A stretch of 64,000 bases of DNA. Origin: JABDII01 sp963815325 (lineage in GTDB: Bacteria > Gemmatimonadota > Gemmatimonadetes > Gemmatimonadales > GWC2-71-9). The stretch spans positions 186,001 through 250,000 of the forward strand of contig CAWFGG010000005.1 of the NCBI GenBank assembly GCA_963815325.1. The letters run 5' to 3'. The stretch's first letter is position 1. The number at the start of each line of letters is the position of its first letter. The translations under genes were made by a program, and so were the position numbers. This document shows positions 17,775 through 27,999 of the stretch, piece by piece. The notes under the pieces were generated by a model, which did no database searches, was not told the DNA's origin, and was given only the letters and a program-made list of their open reading frames with translations.

Positions 17775-18061
17775 GCGGTCCGCTGAGTGAGCTCGATCAG
17801 GTGATAGCCGAATCTGGCGTCTTGCTACCGGCCCTTGCGACCTGACCCACCGGGGCGCTGAACACCACCTGGTCGAACTCCTTGACCATCTGGCCCCGGG
17901 CTGAACTGGCCCCAGGTCGCCGCCCTTCTTGCCACGACGGGGCAGGTGGAGTGCTGCTTGGCGAGGGCCGCGAAGTCCGCCGCCCGCTTCGATCTCGGTC
18001 TTGAGCTTGGTGCACGCGTCTTCGCTGGGGACAAGACTGTGGCGGGCCGTAGCTTGGCCAC
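17775..18061 (-). pseudogene. Decayed tandem copy of the parvulin gene
   Basis: This stretch aligns along its whole length to the intact parvulin gene at 17234-17515, and the similarity continues through the leader (shared GTGCTCCTTTCGG and GGGTCGATGCGATTTC, to about 18107). The start is now GTG, and at least six one-base differences break the frame. Most are extra bases: GGCCCGGG to GGCCCCGGG, CTGCCCC to CTGGCCCC, AAGTCGCC to AAGTCCGCC. The stop position is also lost. The copy cannot be expressed as a parvulin as given. It arose by direct tandem duplication of gene plus leader. Confidence 0.8.
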
Positions 18062-18321
18062 GGCGGTGCTCCTTTCGGAGCGCATCAGCTCGGGTCGATG
18101 CGATTTCTTCAGGCGGAGATGGGTCGGGCAATATACCCCGCACCCCGGCACCCGGTCTCAATCTAACCGGTAACCCCACCGGGTCATTCGACAACCCGCC
18201 AAATCGGCTGCAACATTACAGAGTTCGCGGCCTCCGTAATCCAGGGCCGGGAACCGTGTTGAGACTTGGTTGAGGGCCCGGCTCCATCATGCGGCTGGCC
18301 CCACGCGAGAGGAGCGGGCCC

Positions 18322-21300
18322 GTGACCGTACCCCATACCCTGCACTGCCTCGGCCGGCCCGCGACTCATCGGGCCGGACGGGCGAGCCGGTGCGGTTCCG
18401 AACCCGGAAGCACCTGGCCCTCCTGGTGTACCTGGCGGTCGAGTACCGCGTGGCGCACCGGCGGGAACGGCTGGTGGAATTGCTCTGGCCCGCGGCAACC
18501 CCCGGGGAGGGCCGGCACTCGCTCTCCACCGCGCTGTCGGTCCTTCGCGCCAAGCTCGGCCGAGCGGCCATCAAGAGCAGTAGAGATCATGTGCAGCTGA
18601 TCATGGCCGAACTCGAGCTCGATCTTCACCGCCTGACCGATGGCCAGCTGCTCGAGACCGATCTAATGCCGGCGCTCGAGGTGGGCGGGTTTCTCGAGGA
18701 CTTCGACATTCCGGGTGCCACGGCATTCGCCCACTGGCGGGACCAGCAACGGGCAACCTGGCTGCCACAAATCCAAGCCGCGCTCAGGTTCCTAATCGAT
18801 CGCTGCCGCCGCACCGGCGACTTCGCCCAGATCGAGCGCTACGCCGACCGGTTGTTGGCGCTGGATGATCTGAACGAGGAGGGCATGCGTGCCAAGATGG
18901 AGGCCCGGGCCTTTGCCGGCGACCGGCTGACCGCGCTCCGATTGTTCGAAGAATGGAAAGAGAAGCTCCACACCGAGCTCGACGCCGCACCGTCGACGCT
19001 CATCGAGGGCATGGCGATCCGGCTCCGCCGTCGCGGCTGGGAACGTGCCAACACCAAGGAAATCGCTCCGGTCCCGACCGACCAGTGGAAGGGCCGGCGG
19101 TTCATCGGACGCACGCACGAGTATGGCACCCTCTACGAGGCATGGGAATCAACGGTCGGTAGCTCACCACGTCACGCGTTCGTGGTGGGAGACTCAGGCA
19201 TTGGCAAGAGCACCCTCGTCGACCGCCTCGCCACGGCAGCCGGCCTGTCTGGCGGCGTCTCGAGCCGGGTGCAATGCTACGATCTCGAACACGAGATTCC
19301 CTACGCGGCGCTCAGCAATCTGTTGCACGGGCTCATCGTGCTGCCTGGTGCGTCCGCGACAAGCCCCGACGCCCTGGCGGAAATCAGCCGCAGCGCACCC
19401 CGGGTGAGGGAGCATTTCCACTCGATTCCGACACCACAGGACAGCCAGGGAGAGAACTCCAGAATCCGACTGACAGACGCCGTGCAACAGCTGGTGTGTT
19501 CAGTAGCCGAGGAACAGCCGGTGATGCTGGTGGTAGACGACCTCCATCTGGCCGATGACGCGAGCATCTCGGTGATTCATCTCCTCATGCGGCAGATCGA
19601 GACGGACCGGGTGATGGTGCTGCTCACGGCACGCACCGGAGAGTTGGGCCGTTCGCCCAACGCGAGCCGGCTTCGGGAAGCCCAGACGCGATTGAACATG
19701 ACGACGATCGAGCTGCCGCCGCTCTCGGACGAGGAGAGCGCGGAACTGGTCGAGAGCCTCATGGAGCCCGATGAATCACCGCCCAAGGGAGCCGTGCTCC
19801 AGGCACTCATCCGAGCGGGCGCCGGGTTCCCCATGGCGCTGGAGCTTCTGGTCAAGGATTGGAGAATCAACGGAGAGCGAAGCCTGGCCCTCTCGCTCGG
19901 GGCCATGACCGAGGAGCCGCTTGCCAACTTCGCCTCAGGCGACGCGTATCGACGGCTGCTGGACCGTCTGACGATGGGACTCGACCCGACGACGAGAAAC
20001 GTGCTCAACCTCGCAGCCGTACTGGGGCCGCGGCTGAACGATCTCGAGATGTACACGCTGATGGACTTGAGCCTCGGCCAGACCATGAGCGCCATGTCGG
20101 AGTTGGCCAGAATTCGAATCCTCCGCGACGGCACCCACGGGCTCGAGTTCGTGAACGAGTTGATCCGGGCTCAGACCTACCTCACGATCCCCTCACCACT
20201 CAGGCGCACCATCCACGGCCGCATCGTGGATCGCTTACTGGAGCTGGGCGAGCGCGCGGCGGAGGCCGCGGGCCTGGAGATCGCGTGGCACTGTGTCAGA
20301 GCTGGCAGAGTAACAGAGGCGACGCCCTATCTGCTTCAGGGCGCCAAGTCGGCTATGCAACGAGGGGCGCCCTACGAGGCGGAGCGTGCCTTGGCCTCGG
20401 CCTTGGACCGGCTTGGAGGAACCGGAGCGGAGTGAGGCTGTCCTTCTCTTAGCCAAATCACTCAACGAGCAGGGAAGACTGAAGGATTCGCTGGAGCTGT
20501 TGGAAAGATGCCGCCCCTTAGTTTCCGAAGACCAGGAAGACGTCGCACGCATCCTGACGCTACATAACAAGCTTAGGGTTCTCCCTCGATCTGGGGATGA
20601 TGAAGCAGTCGACCGAAGTGCGCTTATGGCAATCACGCGCACTTCCAACGACAGACAGTACAAGAGTGTTTGGAATAACGACTGCCTGCAGGATGCTCCC
20701 GGAAAACGAGACACCGGCAACCAGCCGAGAATTGCTAGATATCATGGACGAGATTCTCGAAGACAAGCTGGATCTAGAAGCCCGAGGGGCGTTGGCGCTT
20801 GCCAAAGGAAGGATCTTGTACAGACAGAAAGACCTAAGTGGGGCCAGACGAGAAGTTACAGATGCAGTGACACTTCTCACCAGCCAAGGGCTTGAAGGAT
20901 CGATAGTTGCGTCACTGCAAGTCGCCTCGGCAATCCTTGCTACAGCAGCTGGTGAGTACGAACCAGCCCTGGCACACCTAAATATTGCTTGGCAGATCTC
21001 GACAAGGTTGGGCAACGACATCATCTGCAGCTCTGTAGCAAGTAACATCGCAATCTGCTGCAGCAGGCTAGGACAATTCTCCGAGCAAGCACTCTGGGGA
21101 AGGAAAAGCTTTCAGCATGCAACGACTGACGCATATTCCGCATCACGTAATGCTAAGTGCATCCGTACTAGCGCTTGCATATGCTCTTATGGAAAAGCCT
21201 TCACAATGCCTTGAGATACTCGAGGAAGGTGAGATTCTCCTTGCGTCATCTGAGGATCCCATCGTACACCAATCCTGGTGCCTCTACTGCGCCGACACCC

Positions 21301-21668
21301 TACAGTTACTAGGGAAGCACGAGGAAGCGGTCAAGAAAGCAAGAAAGGCAGGCGTGGGTTCGAGTGTCGATTTTTCACTAGCAACCATTGTGGGAAAATA
21401 TGCTCGCTGGACTGCTATACTCGGTCACCAAGTCGACAGCATACAAGCAGGGAATATCCTCAATCAACTTATGATGCAGCGAGCATCTTACGACCGGCTT
21501 GATCAAGTCGAGATCTTAAATGCGAAGATATGGTTTGATTTCACGAATGGGTGCGGTTCAAACGTCGGTCGCGAATGGACCCAACGCGAATTGGGAACTA
21601 TGCCGCCCGGTGTAGCCGTTCTTCTCCAGAGGCTTGGTATGTTGGACTTTACCGCAGGACAGATGTGA
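18322..21668 (+). pseudogene. SARP/BTAD-AAA-TPR transcriptional regulator, frameshifted
   Basis: A GTG start at 18322 after AGGAG gives VPHTLHCLGRPA, and two shifts near 18365 and 18385 lead into the long open frame to 20435. Then come shifts near 20425, 20590 and 21150, ending at 21668. Joined, the protein has about 1,110 residues. It has an OmpR-like DNA-binding domain (VRFRTRKHLALLVYLAVEYRVAHRRERLVELLWP), a BTAD domain of TPR helices (about 100-260), and an AAA/STAND ATPase with Walker A GDSGIGKST (about 310) and Walker B MLVVDDLHL. The TPR-like C-terminal half ends LLQRLGMLDF. Such regulators couple ligand binding at the TPR end to DNA binding. GC falls from about 66% to about 52% at 20.44 kb, exactly at the TPR part. 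Confidence 0.75.
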
Positions 21669-23088
21669 GGGGAGCTCCAGACCAACTCATCCCGAAAGAA
21701 AGGTCTCGCCGCCTGAGAGCCTGATCCGCCTGGATCGACCCGGTGTTGGCTGCATTGCGACCTGCTTGTTCTGGAACGTCGGTCGCCTCTGCGATGATCC
21801 GGCGGATGGCGACCGAGTTGGCCACGACGTCCACCAGCCGGGCGTCGAATTGGGTGCCCTTGCAGCGCTGGAGCTCGGCCATCACCACGTCTACCCCGAG
21901 CGCCTTCCGGTAGGGCCGGTCGGTGGTCATGGCATCGATGGTATCGCACACCATGATGATCCGGGCGCCGAGCGGGATATCCTCGCCGGCCAGGCCGTCG
22001 GGATAGCCGTCGCCGTCCCAGCGCTCGTGGTGGTTCCGGACCATCGCCTCGATCTTGCCGCGGAAGCTCGAGATGATGTGGACCAGCTCCGCGCCCTTGG
22101 CCGAGTGGGTCTGGAGCAGGGCAAACTCCGCCTCGGTCAGCTTCTCCGCCTTCCGGAGGAGCGGGGCGAACTCCTCATGGATCTTGCCCACGTCGTGGAG
22201 CAGCGCGGCCGACTCGATCTGCTCCAGCTCCTTCCCCGGCACGCCCAGCTCGGCCGCGATGGTGCGGCTCAGCCTGCTGACCCGGAGCGAGTGGCCGGAG
22301 GTGTAGGGATCACGCGCCTCGATGGCCTTGACCATCAGCTGGAGCAATTCCTGCCCGCTCTCTTGCAGCTGGCGGTACATACCGTAGACATGCCGCACTG
22401 CGATTATCGGGAGTATGACCACCAGCAAGCCGCCTGCTCCAAAGCCCACAGTTTGATCGAATCGTACGTACAGCCAGGCGATCAGCACTGCCATTACGCT
22501 GGCACCCATGTCGTAGCCCAAGACACCGCTAGTGATCAGGCGCCAGACTTCACGAAACGTACGGCCCGAACTCAAGGCAACGGCTGCGGTTACCGTGCTG
22601 TAGTTCAGCGCAAAATACGTTGCTGCAATTAAGAAGAAGAACCCCAAATCTCTCTGGACTAGCAGCGAGGACATGACCGCACCCGAGCCCAGGTAGGCTG
22701 GCGGAAGTCCCCCACCCAGAGTCTGGTAAAGCAACACCGCGAGTGCTATGGAGAGTGTTTGCTGAGAGACGTTGAAAACGACCTTGACTAGGCCAGTGCG
22801 CTTTCCGGACTCAGTTGCAAAGGTGGATATGGCGACTACGCACCCACCCCAAAAGGCCCCGAACAGAAGTGCAGACGCCATGTAAACGATGAATGATGTC
22901 GACCCTCTTACGCGCGACCTGAGACGAGTGGAGTACCCACCCAAGCAGCACGCTGACGATCGTGAACGCACTGAAGGCCCACCAACCCGGGAAATGCCAG
23001 ACGTGAATACCACGCCGCTCCCATGACAAGACATGCTGCTAGGGCTACGACGCGTCACCAGAAGGTGCAGTCGGAAGTTGCGAGGCAT
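21649..23088 (-). CDS. Membrane-anchored HD-GYP phosphodiesterase (N-terminus frameshifted)
   Basis: The C-terminal domain is a complete HD-GYP unit: HSLRVSRLS, ALLHDVGKI (the HD pair), and NHHERWDGDGYP with GYP. It should hydrolyse cyclic di-GMP. The N-terminal 230 residues are hydrophobic, with about eight membrane helices (SFIVYMASALLFGAFWGG, FFFLIAATYFALNY, VMAVLIAWLYV, GGLLVVILPIIAV), and I do not recognise the sensor fold. In the first 60 codons two frame changes are needed to keep hydrophobic sequence (VVALAACLVMGAAWYSRLAFPG, then WWAFSAFTIVSVLLGWVLHSS). GC is about 70% over the HD-GYP domain and about 53% over the membrane domain, with a sharp boundary near 22,380. A 27-codon ORF lies 40 nt upstream. 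Confidence 0.85.
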   Translation of the reverse strand: MPRNFRLHLLVTRRSPSSMSCHGSGVVFTSGISRVGGPSVRSRSSACCLGGYSTRLRSRVRGSTSFIVYMASALLFGAFWGGCVVAISTFATESGKRTGLVKVVFNVSQQTLSIALAVLLYQTLGGGLPPAYLGSGAVMSSLLVQRDLGFFFLIAATYFALNYSTVTAAVALSSGRTFREVWRLITSGVLGYDMGASVMAVLIAWLYVRFDQTVGFGAGGLLVVILPIIAVRHVYGMYRQLQESGQELLQLMVKAIEARDPYTSGHSLRVSRLSRTIAAELGVPGKELEQIESAALLHDVGKIHEEFAPLLRKAEKLTEAEFALLQTHSAKGAELVHIISSFRGKIEAMVRNHHERWDGDGYPDGLAGEDIPLGARIIMVCDTIDAMTTDRPYRKALGVDVVMAELQRCKGTQFDARLVDVVANSVAIRRIIAEATDVPEQAGRNAANTGSIQADQALRRRDLSFGMSWSGAPLTSVLR

Positions 23089-23128
23089 GTGGCGATGAGA
23101 TGGGAGGGGGACCCCGATCAGCTAAGGC

Positions 23129-23212
23129 CTAGTTCCAGACTACGCCCTCGGCCTTAGACAACATATCGGCAATGAAGTTCACTGCCGCGGCGAGCCAGCT
23201 GATACTCAGCAT
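23129..23212 (-). CDS. Candidate 27-residue peptide gene upstream of HD-GYP
   Basis: Reading leftward, the sequence AAGGAGGTGA, a full-length anti-16S complement, stands 5 nt before an ATG at 23212. The frame encodes 27 residues (beginning MLSISWLA, ending EGVVWN) and stops at TAG 23129. The peptide is an amphipathic to hydrophobic helix in its first 19 residues with one acidic and one basic residue near the end. It is the strongest ribosome site I noticed in the window, in front of a gene too short for usual gene callers. It lies 40 nt upstream of the HD-GYP start and should be co-transcribed with it. Function unknown; a signalling peptide or leader peptide are the options. Confidence 0.55.
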   Translation of the reverse strand: MLSISWLAAAVNFIADMLSKAEGVVWN

Positions 23213-23290
23213 GAGCGTCACCTCCTTGGCGTTGAGTCACCGAAAGAAGGTGGCAAGCCTCGCTATGGCCTACCCGACGCTCCGCTCCTC

Positions 23291-23308
23291 AGTTGTCCGC
23301 TCACAACT
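23291..23308. promoter_or_regulatory. Inverted repeat upstream of the 27-codon ORF
   Basis: AGTTGTCCGCTCACAACT has perfect 6-bp arms and a 6-nt centre. On the leftward strand, GAGCGGA also occurs three times around it at 12- and 15-nt spacing. It lies about 80 nt before the small ORF and could be its operator. The rest of 23213-23424 shows no gene. Confidence 0.4.
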
Positions 23309-23424
23309 CCGCTCGGTCCTACAACACGACCGGAGTCCCCTTCCGTCTTCTCCTTAAGTGCGAATTCCCTGAATGAGCTCTCCCGGGGCGCAGCGGCCGC
23401 CGCACCCGATCAAGCGGGCGAAAC

Positions 23425-24192
23425 TCAACTCGCCCGGCGGATCGCGGTCCACCGGTTGGTGGCGTCGAGCACCGCAAAGACCGCGGCCCGCTCGGCGCTT
23501 TCCCTGATCTGCGCGGTGCCGGTCAGGAGCAGGCTCTCACGCCCGCCCAACCCCTGCACCGCCGCAAAGACAAATTGACAATCGAAACCCTCGACGATCT
23601 TGGCGCCGTCGAGCGCCACCGACGCTCCCTCGAGCAATCGATCCAACACCTCGATCGTGGCCCGCGCCGCCGCCTCGACCCGGCTCCGCGGCGTGTCGGA
23701 GCTCTCCGCGCCGGCCGACTCGCTCTTGCCGTTGCTCGACAGGCTGACCGTCAGGTTGATATGATGGGGTTTGGTGCTGGGCGCCACCGTCAGGTTCTCG
23801 AACAGGACCGCACGATGACGCGCCCGCATGGACACGGCGTCCTGGTCCAGCGTCTCGATGGGCCGGACGTCGGCCGTCTGCGCGATGGATATTTTCCGAT
23901 GGTCGACCCGGAGGCCGAGCTGCGCCAGGAGCGCCGACTCGATATTCCGGACCACCTGCTTCGGCGCCAGGCCCGCCTGCGCCAGGATGTGGATCTCGCT
24001 GACTTCGCCAAGCGGGGTGGTGACCACCCGCGCCGAGAGCACGCCCTCGAGGCTGGTGAGCAGGTTCTCCGCACGGCGCACGCCCCAGGGATCGGGCGCA
24101 TCGCCGCTCGCGAACCCGCCGCCCGCCTCGCTGAACCCCGACCGTCTGGAAGAACCAGAACCCGTCACAGGAACCCCGCCTTGCGTCATCAT
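23425..24192 (-). CDS. Unknown protein coupled to the Fe-S/GGDEF gene
   Basis: The product has 255 residues. After a Gly/Ser-rich N-terminus of 35 residues, a first domain (about 38-105) contains LEGVLSARVVTTPLGEVSEIHILAQAGLAPKQVVRNIESALLAQLGLRVDHRKISIAQ, an alpha/beta sequence that recurs in bacterial proteins without an assigned role as far as I recall. A second region (about 130-250) has repeated beta strands (AVLFENLTVAP, HHINLTVSLSSNG, FDCQFVFAAVQGLG, ESLLLTGTAQI). Its ATG overlaps the stop of the GGDEF gene by 4 nt (ATGA), so the two are made together and the protein is a likely partner of that sensor. Confidence 0.7.
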   Translation of the reverse strand: MMTQGGVPVTGSGSSRRSGFSEAGGGFASGDAPDPWGVRRAENLLTSLEGVLSARVVTTPLGEVSEIHILAQAGLAPKQVVRNIESALLAQLGLRVDHRKISIAQTADVRPIETLDQDAVSMRARHRAVLFENLTVAPSTKPHHINLTVSLSSNGKSESAGAESSDTPRSRVEAAARATIEVLDRLLEGASVALDGAKIVEGFDCQFVFAAVQGLGGRESLLLTGTAQIRESAERAAVFAVLDATNRWTAIRRAS

Positions 24193-25901
24193 AAGTGAGC
24201 GCCGCTCGCAGCCTTCGGGTTGTGGTTGGCCACGAGATTCCGTCCCGCCGCCTTCGCCTGATACAGTGCCCGGTCCGCCGTCACCAACAAGTCGCCATCG
24301 ACCGGACGGCCCGGATCGAATTCCGCAATCCCGATGCTCGCCGTCACCAGGCCCGAAGGATAACCCAGCCGGCGTCCTTCGCCCTCGATGCCGGCCCGGA
24401 GCGCCTCGGCCACCCGGCTCCCGCCGTGCAGATCGGTCCGGGTCAGGATGACCACGAACTCGTCGCCGCCGTAGCGGGCCGCCAAGTCCGACGCACGCAC
24501 CGCCCCCCTCACCTCGCCCGCCACCGCACGCAAGACCTCGTTGCCGGCCTCGTGGCCGTACCGGTCGTTCAATTCCTTGAACCGATCGAGATCTATAAAT
24601 AACACCGCGAAGCCTTCATTGCTTCGCTTGCTGCGCTCGATCTCGTACCCCAGCCGCTCCCGCAACACCTTGACCGTCGACAGCCCCGTCAACGGATCGG
24701 TGGCCGCCTCGCGCGTGGCCTCTTCCGCCCGGCGCTCCTGGTACGGCACGCACTGCCTGAGAGTGGCCCGCCCGTGCGCCGCCGCGACCGCGAAACGAGC
24801 GCAGGTATCGAACCCGCAGGCGCCGCAGTCCCAGGCCTTCCCGTTGGGCCCCGTGCCGATCGCCTCGAGAATGCTGGCGACGGCGCCGGCGTTCGAGTCC
24901 GGCACCCGGCTCTGGATGTCGAACACGGCACCCACGCTGGCCACCACCGCGTTGTCCACCACCGGCGACGGGCTCCGGGGCGGCTCCGTGCTCGCCACCA
25001 CCGACCGCCGCCAGAACAGCTCCTCGCGCGGACCGGCCAACGGATGGTCCAGCGCTCCCTCCTGCGACAACAAGTCCACGAATCCCAGGTCCAGCCGGTC
25101 CACCGCCACGGCGCGGGCCAACGCCTTGATGGCCCAGAGGCCGCGCATCTTCAGGAACCGCCCGCCCTGCTTCGCCTCGTCGAGGAGTACCAGCGGGAGA
25201 CCGCCCGCGGCACTCAAGTGCCGGCGCCGCTCCTCGGGGATCCGGTCGAAGTAATCGGGTTGGGCCAGGACGTTCACGCCGCGCAGCCGGAAGATGTGCT
25301 CCAGGTCGTCGAACGTGATCGCCGCCGCCAGATCGGGATCCGCAATCGGCGGGCTGACCCCCACGTAAACGATCTCAAGATTCGAGCCATAGCGGCCCTT
25401 CAGGTACCGTGCCTCGGCCACCGCGGGTATGGCAACCGGCGCCAGGTAGGGAATCAGCTCCGGGTACTCCCGTCGGATCGTCTCCACAACTACCGGGTCG
25501 GTGGACCGGATGATGGTGCCCCAGTTTTCCTCACGCCACAGCCTAAGGTATTCTGCCGCAACGAGTTCGTCGCCTATGACGCCGCGGTGGATGGTGCGGA
25601 ACCCTGCAACGTAGCACGCATTCACCACCTGCTCCGGGGTGGCCGGATAGAAGTGTGCCGCGGCCTCGGGGCTCAGCATCACCACCCCGTCCCCGCGGGC
25701 CGCCACGGCCAGCGCCCGGCCGATTTCGCCGCTCACGTCGATGGCGTCGTGGGGGCAGGCCGGAACGCACCGGCCGCAGCGGATACAGGCCTCATCCACC
25801 ACCTGGACCACCGGCCCGGCGATCGCCACGGCATCGGTCGGGCAGACCCGCACGCAGGCGAGGCAACCGACGCAGCTGTCAGCGTTTACCGTGAATTTCA
25901 C
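24189..25901 (-). CDS. Ferredoxin / hydrogenase-like / Fe-S / GGDEF fusion (diguanylate cyclase)
   Basis: The product has 570 residues. Residues 1-60 hold two [4Fe-4S] ferredoxin motifs, CVGCLACVRVCP and CIRCGRCVPACP. Residues about 65-340 align in pattern with the large domain of [FeFe]-hydrogenases (YPELIPYLAPVAIPAVAEARYLK, NLEIVYVGVSPPIADPD, AAITFDDLEHIFRLRGV), but the H-cluster cysteines of TSCCP and MPC-type motifs are replaced (RSTDP, VSPPIAD). A third Fe-S motif, CGACGFDTC-x16-C, follows (about 365-390). Residues about 400-565 are a GGDEF domain with intact RYGGDEF and FIDLDRFKELND. I infer a redox or ligand sensor that makes cyclic di-GMP. It has its own promoter and overlaps the next gene by 4 nt. 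Confidence 0.85.
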   Translation of the reverse strand: MKFTVNADSCVGCLACVRVCPTDAVAIAGPVVQVVDEACIRCGRCVPACPHDAIDVSGEIGRALAVAARGDGVVMLSPEAAAHFYPATPEQVVNACYVAGFRTIHRGVIGDELVAAEYLRLWREENWGTIIRSTDPVVVETIRREYPELIPYLAPVAIPAVAEARYLKGRYGSNLEIVYVGVSPPIADPDLAAAITFDDLEHIFRLRGVNVLAQPDYFDRIPEERRRHLSAAGGLPLVLLDEAKQGGRFLKMRGLWAIKALARAVAVDRLDLGFVDLLSQEGALDHPLAGPREELFWRRSVVASTEPPRSPSPVVDNAVVASVGAVFDIQSRVPDSNAGAVASILEAIGTGPNGKAWDCGACGFDTCARFAVAAAHGRATLRQCVPYQERRAEEATREAATDPLTGLSTVKVLRERLGYEIERSKRSNEGFAVLFIDLDRFKELNDRYGHEAGNEVLRAVAGEVRGAVRASDLAARYGGDEFVVILTRTDLHGGSRVAEALRAGIEGEGRRLGYPSGLVTASIGIAEFDPGRPVDGDLLVTADRALYQAKAAGRNLVANHNPKAASGAHL

Positions 25902-25942
25902 GGATTGGGCATCGTGATGGGTCCAAGAGCAGGAGAAGTGCT

Positions 25943-25971
25943 AATATTGGGCTCCAAGGCTCCAGTGTCAA
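25943..25971 (-). promoter_or_regulatory. Sigma70-type promoter of the Fe-S/GGDEF gene
   Basis: Reading leftward, TTGACA (25966-25971), 17 nt, AATATT (25943-25948). The start codon is at 25901, giving a leader of about 35 nt. The -35 is perfect, so this gene can be expressed independently of the upstream regulator gene. Confidence 0.6.
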
Positions 25972-26008
25972 GAGAGATCGACCCTGCAAACCTTGGCACT
26001 ACAGCAAC

Positions 26009-27510
<1,502 letters not shown>

Positions 27511-27512
27511 GG

Positions 27513-27998
27513 TCAGTGTTCCGTGCGGCGGTTCCGGACCAGGTCCACCGAGTGATCGATCAGCGGCTCGAGGACCTGAAGCCCGTCCTTCACGCCGTTG
27601 GGACTCCCGGGCAGGTTGACGATCAAGGTCTGGTTCCGAATACCGGCAACGCCGCGCGAAAGGACCGCGCGTGGGAACCGAGGGTAGGCGCTCAGGCGGA
27701 GAGCCTCCGCAATTCCGGGCGCCTCTTTTTCCAACACGCTCAGCGAGGCCTCGGGAGTCACGTCACGCGGCGTGAGCCCGGTGCCGCCCGTGGTCAGGAT
27801 CACGTCGGCTTGGTCGGTGTCGGCCCATTCCGACAGGGTCGTCACGATCGGGAGCGTTTCGTCGGGCACGATCGAGCGCACCGTGACCTGGTAGCCTCGC
27901 GCACGTGCCCATGCCGCAATCGCGTCACCGGAGGTGTCCTCGCGGTTGCCACGGCTGCCGGCATCGGACACGGTGAGAATCGCGATGCGGATTGTCAG
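27513..27998 (-). CDS. mogA: Molybdopterin adenylyltransferase-like protein, MogA/MoaB family
   Basis: About 161 residues from a CTG at 27998. The first strand of the fold (IRIAILTVSDAGSRG) lies upstream of the first GTG (27971) and no ATG exists between it and the gcvT stop, so a CTG or ATC start after AAGGGG is likely. The family core is intact: DVILTTGGTGLTPRDVTPEA and GSPNGVKDGLQVLEPLIDH. It adenylates or carries molybdopterin in molybdenum-cofactor synthesis. Only 1 nt separates it from gcvT. No molybdoenzyme is encoded in the window. Confidence 0.85.
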   Translation of the reverse strand: MTIRIAILTVSDAGSRGNREDTSGDAIAAWARARGYQVTVRSIVPDETLPIVTTLSEWADTDQADVILTTGGTGLTPRDVTPEASLSVLEKEAPGIAEALRLSAYPRFPRAVLSRGVAGIRNQTLIVNLPGSPNGVKDGLQVLEPLIDHSVDLVRNRRTEH

Positions 27999-27999
27999 C

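Noticed and set aside
23172..23357. 61-residue plus-strand ORF overlapping the small minus-strand ORF
   Set aside because: No ribosome site; the opposite-strand 27-codon ORF has a full Shine-Dalgarno sequence.
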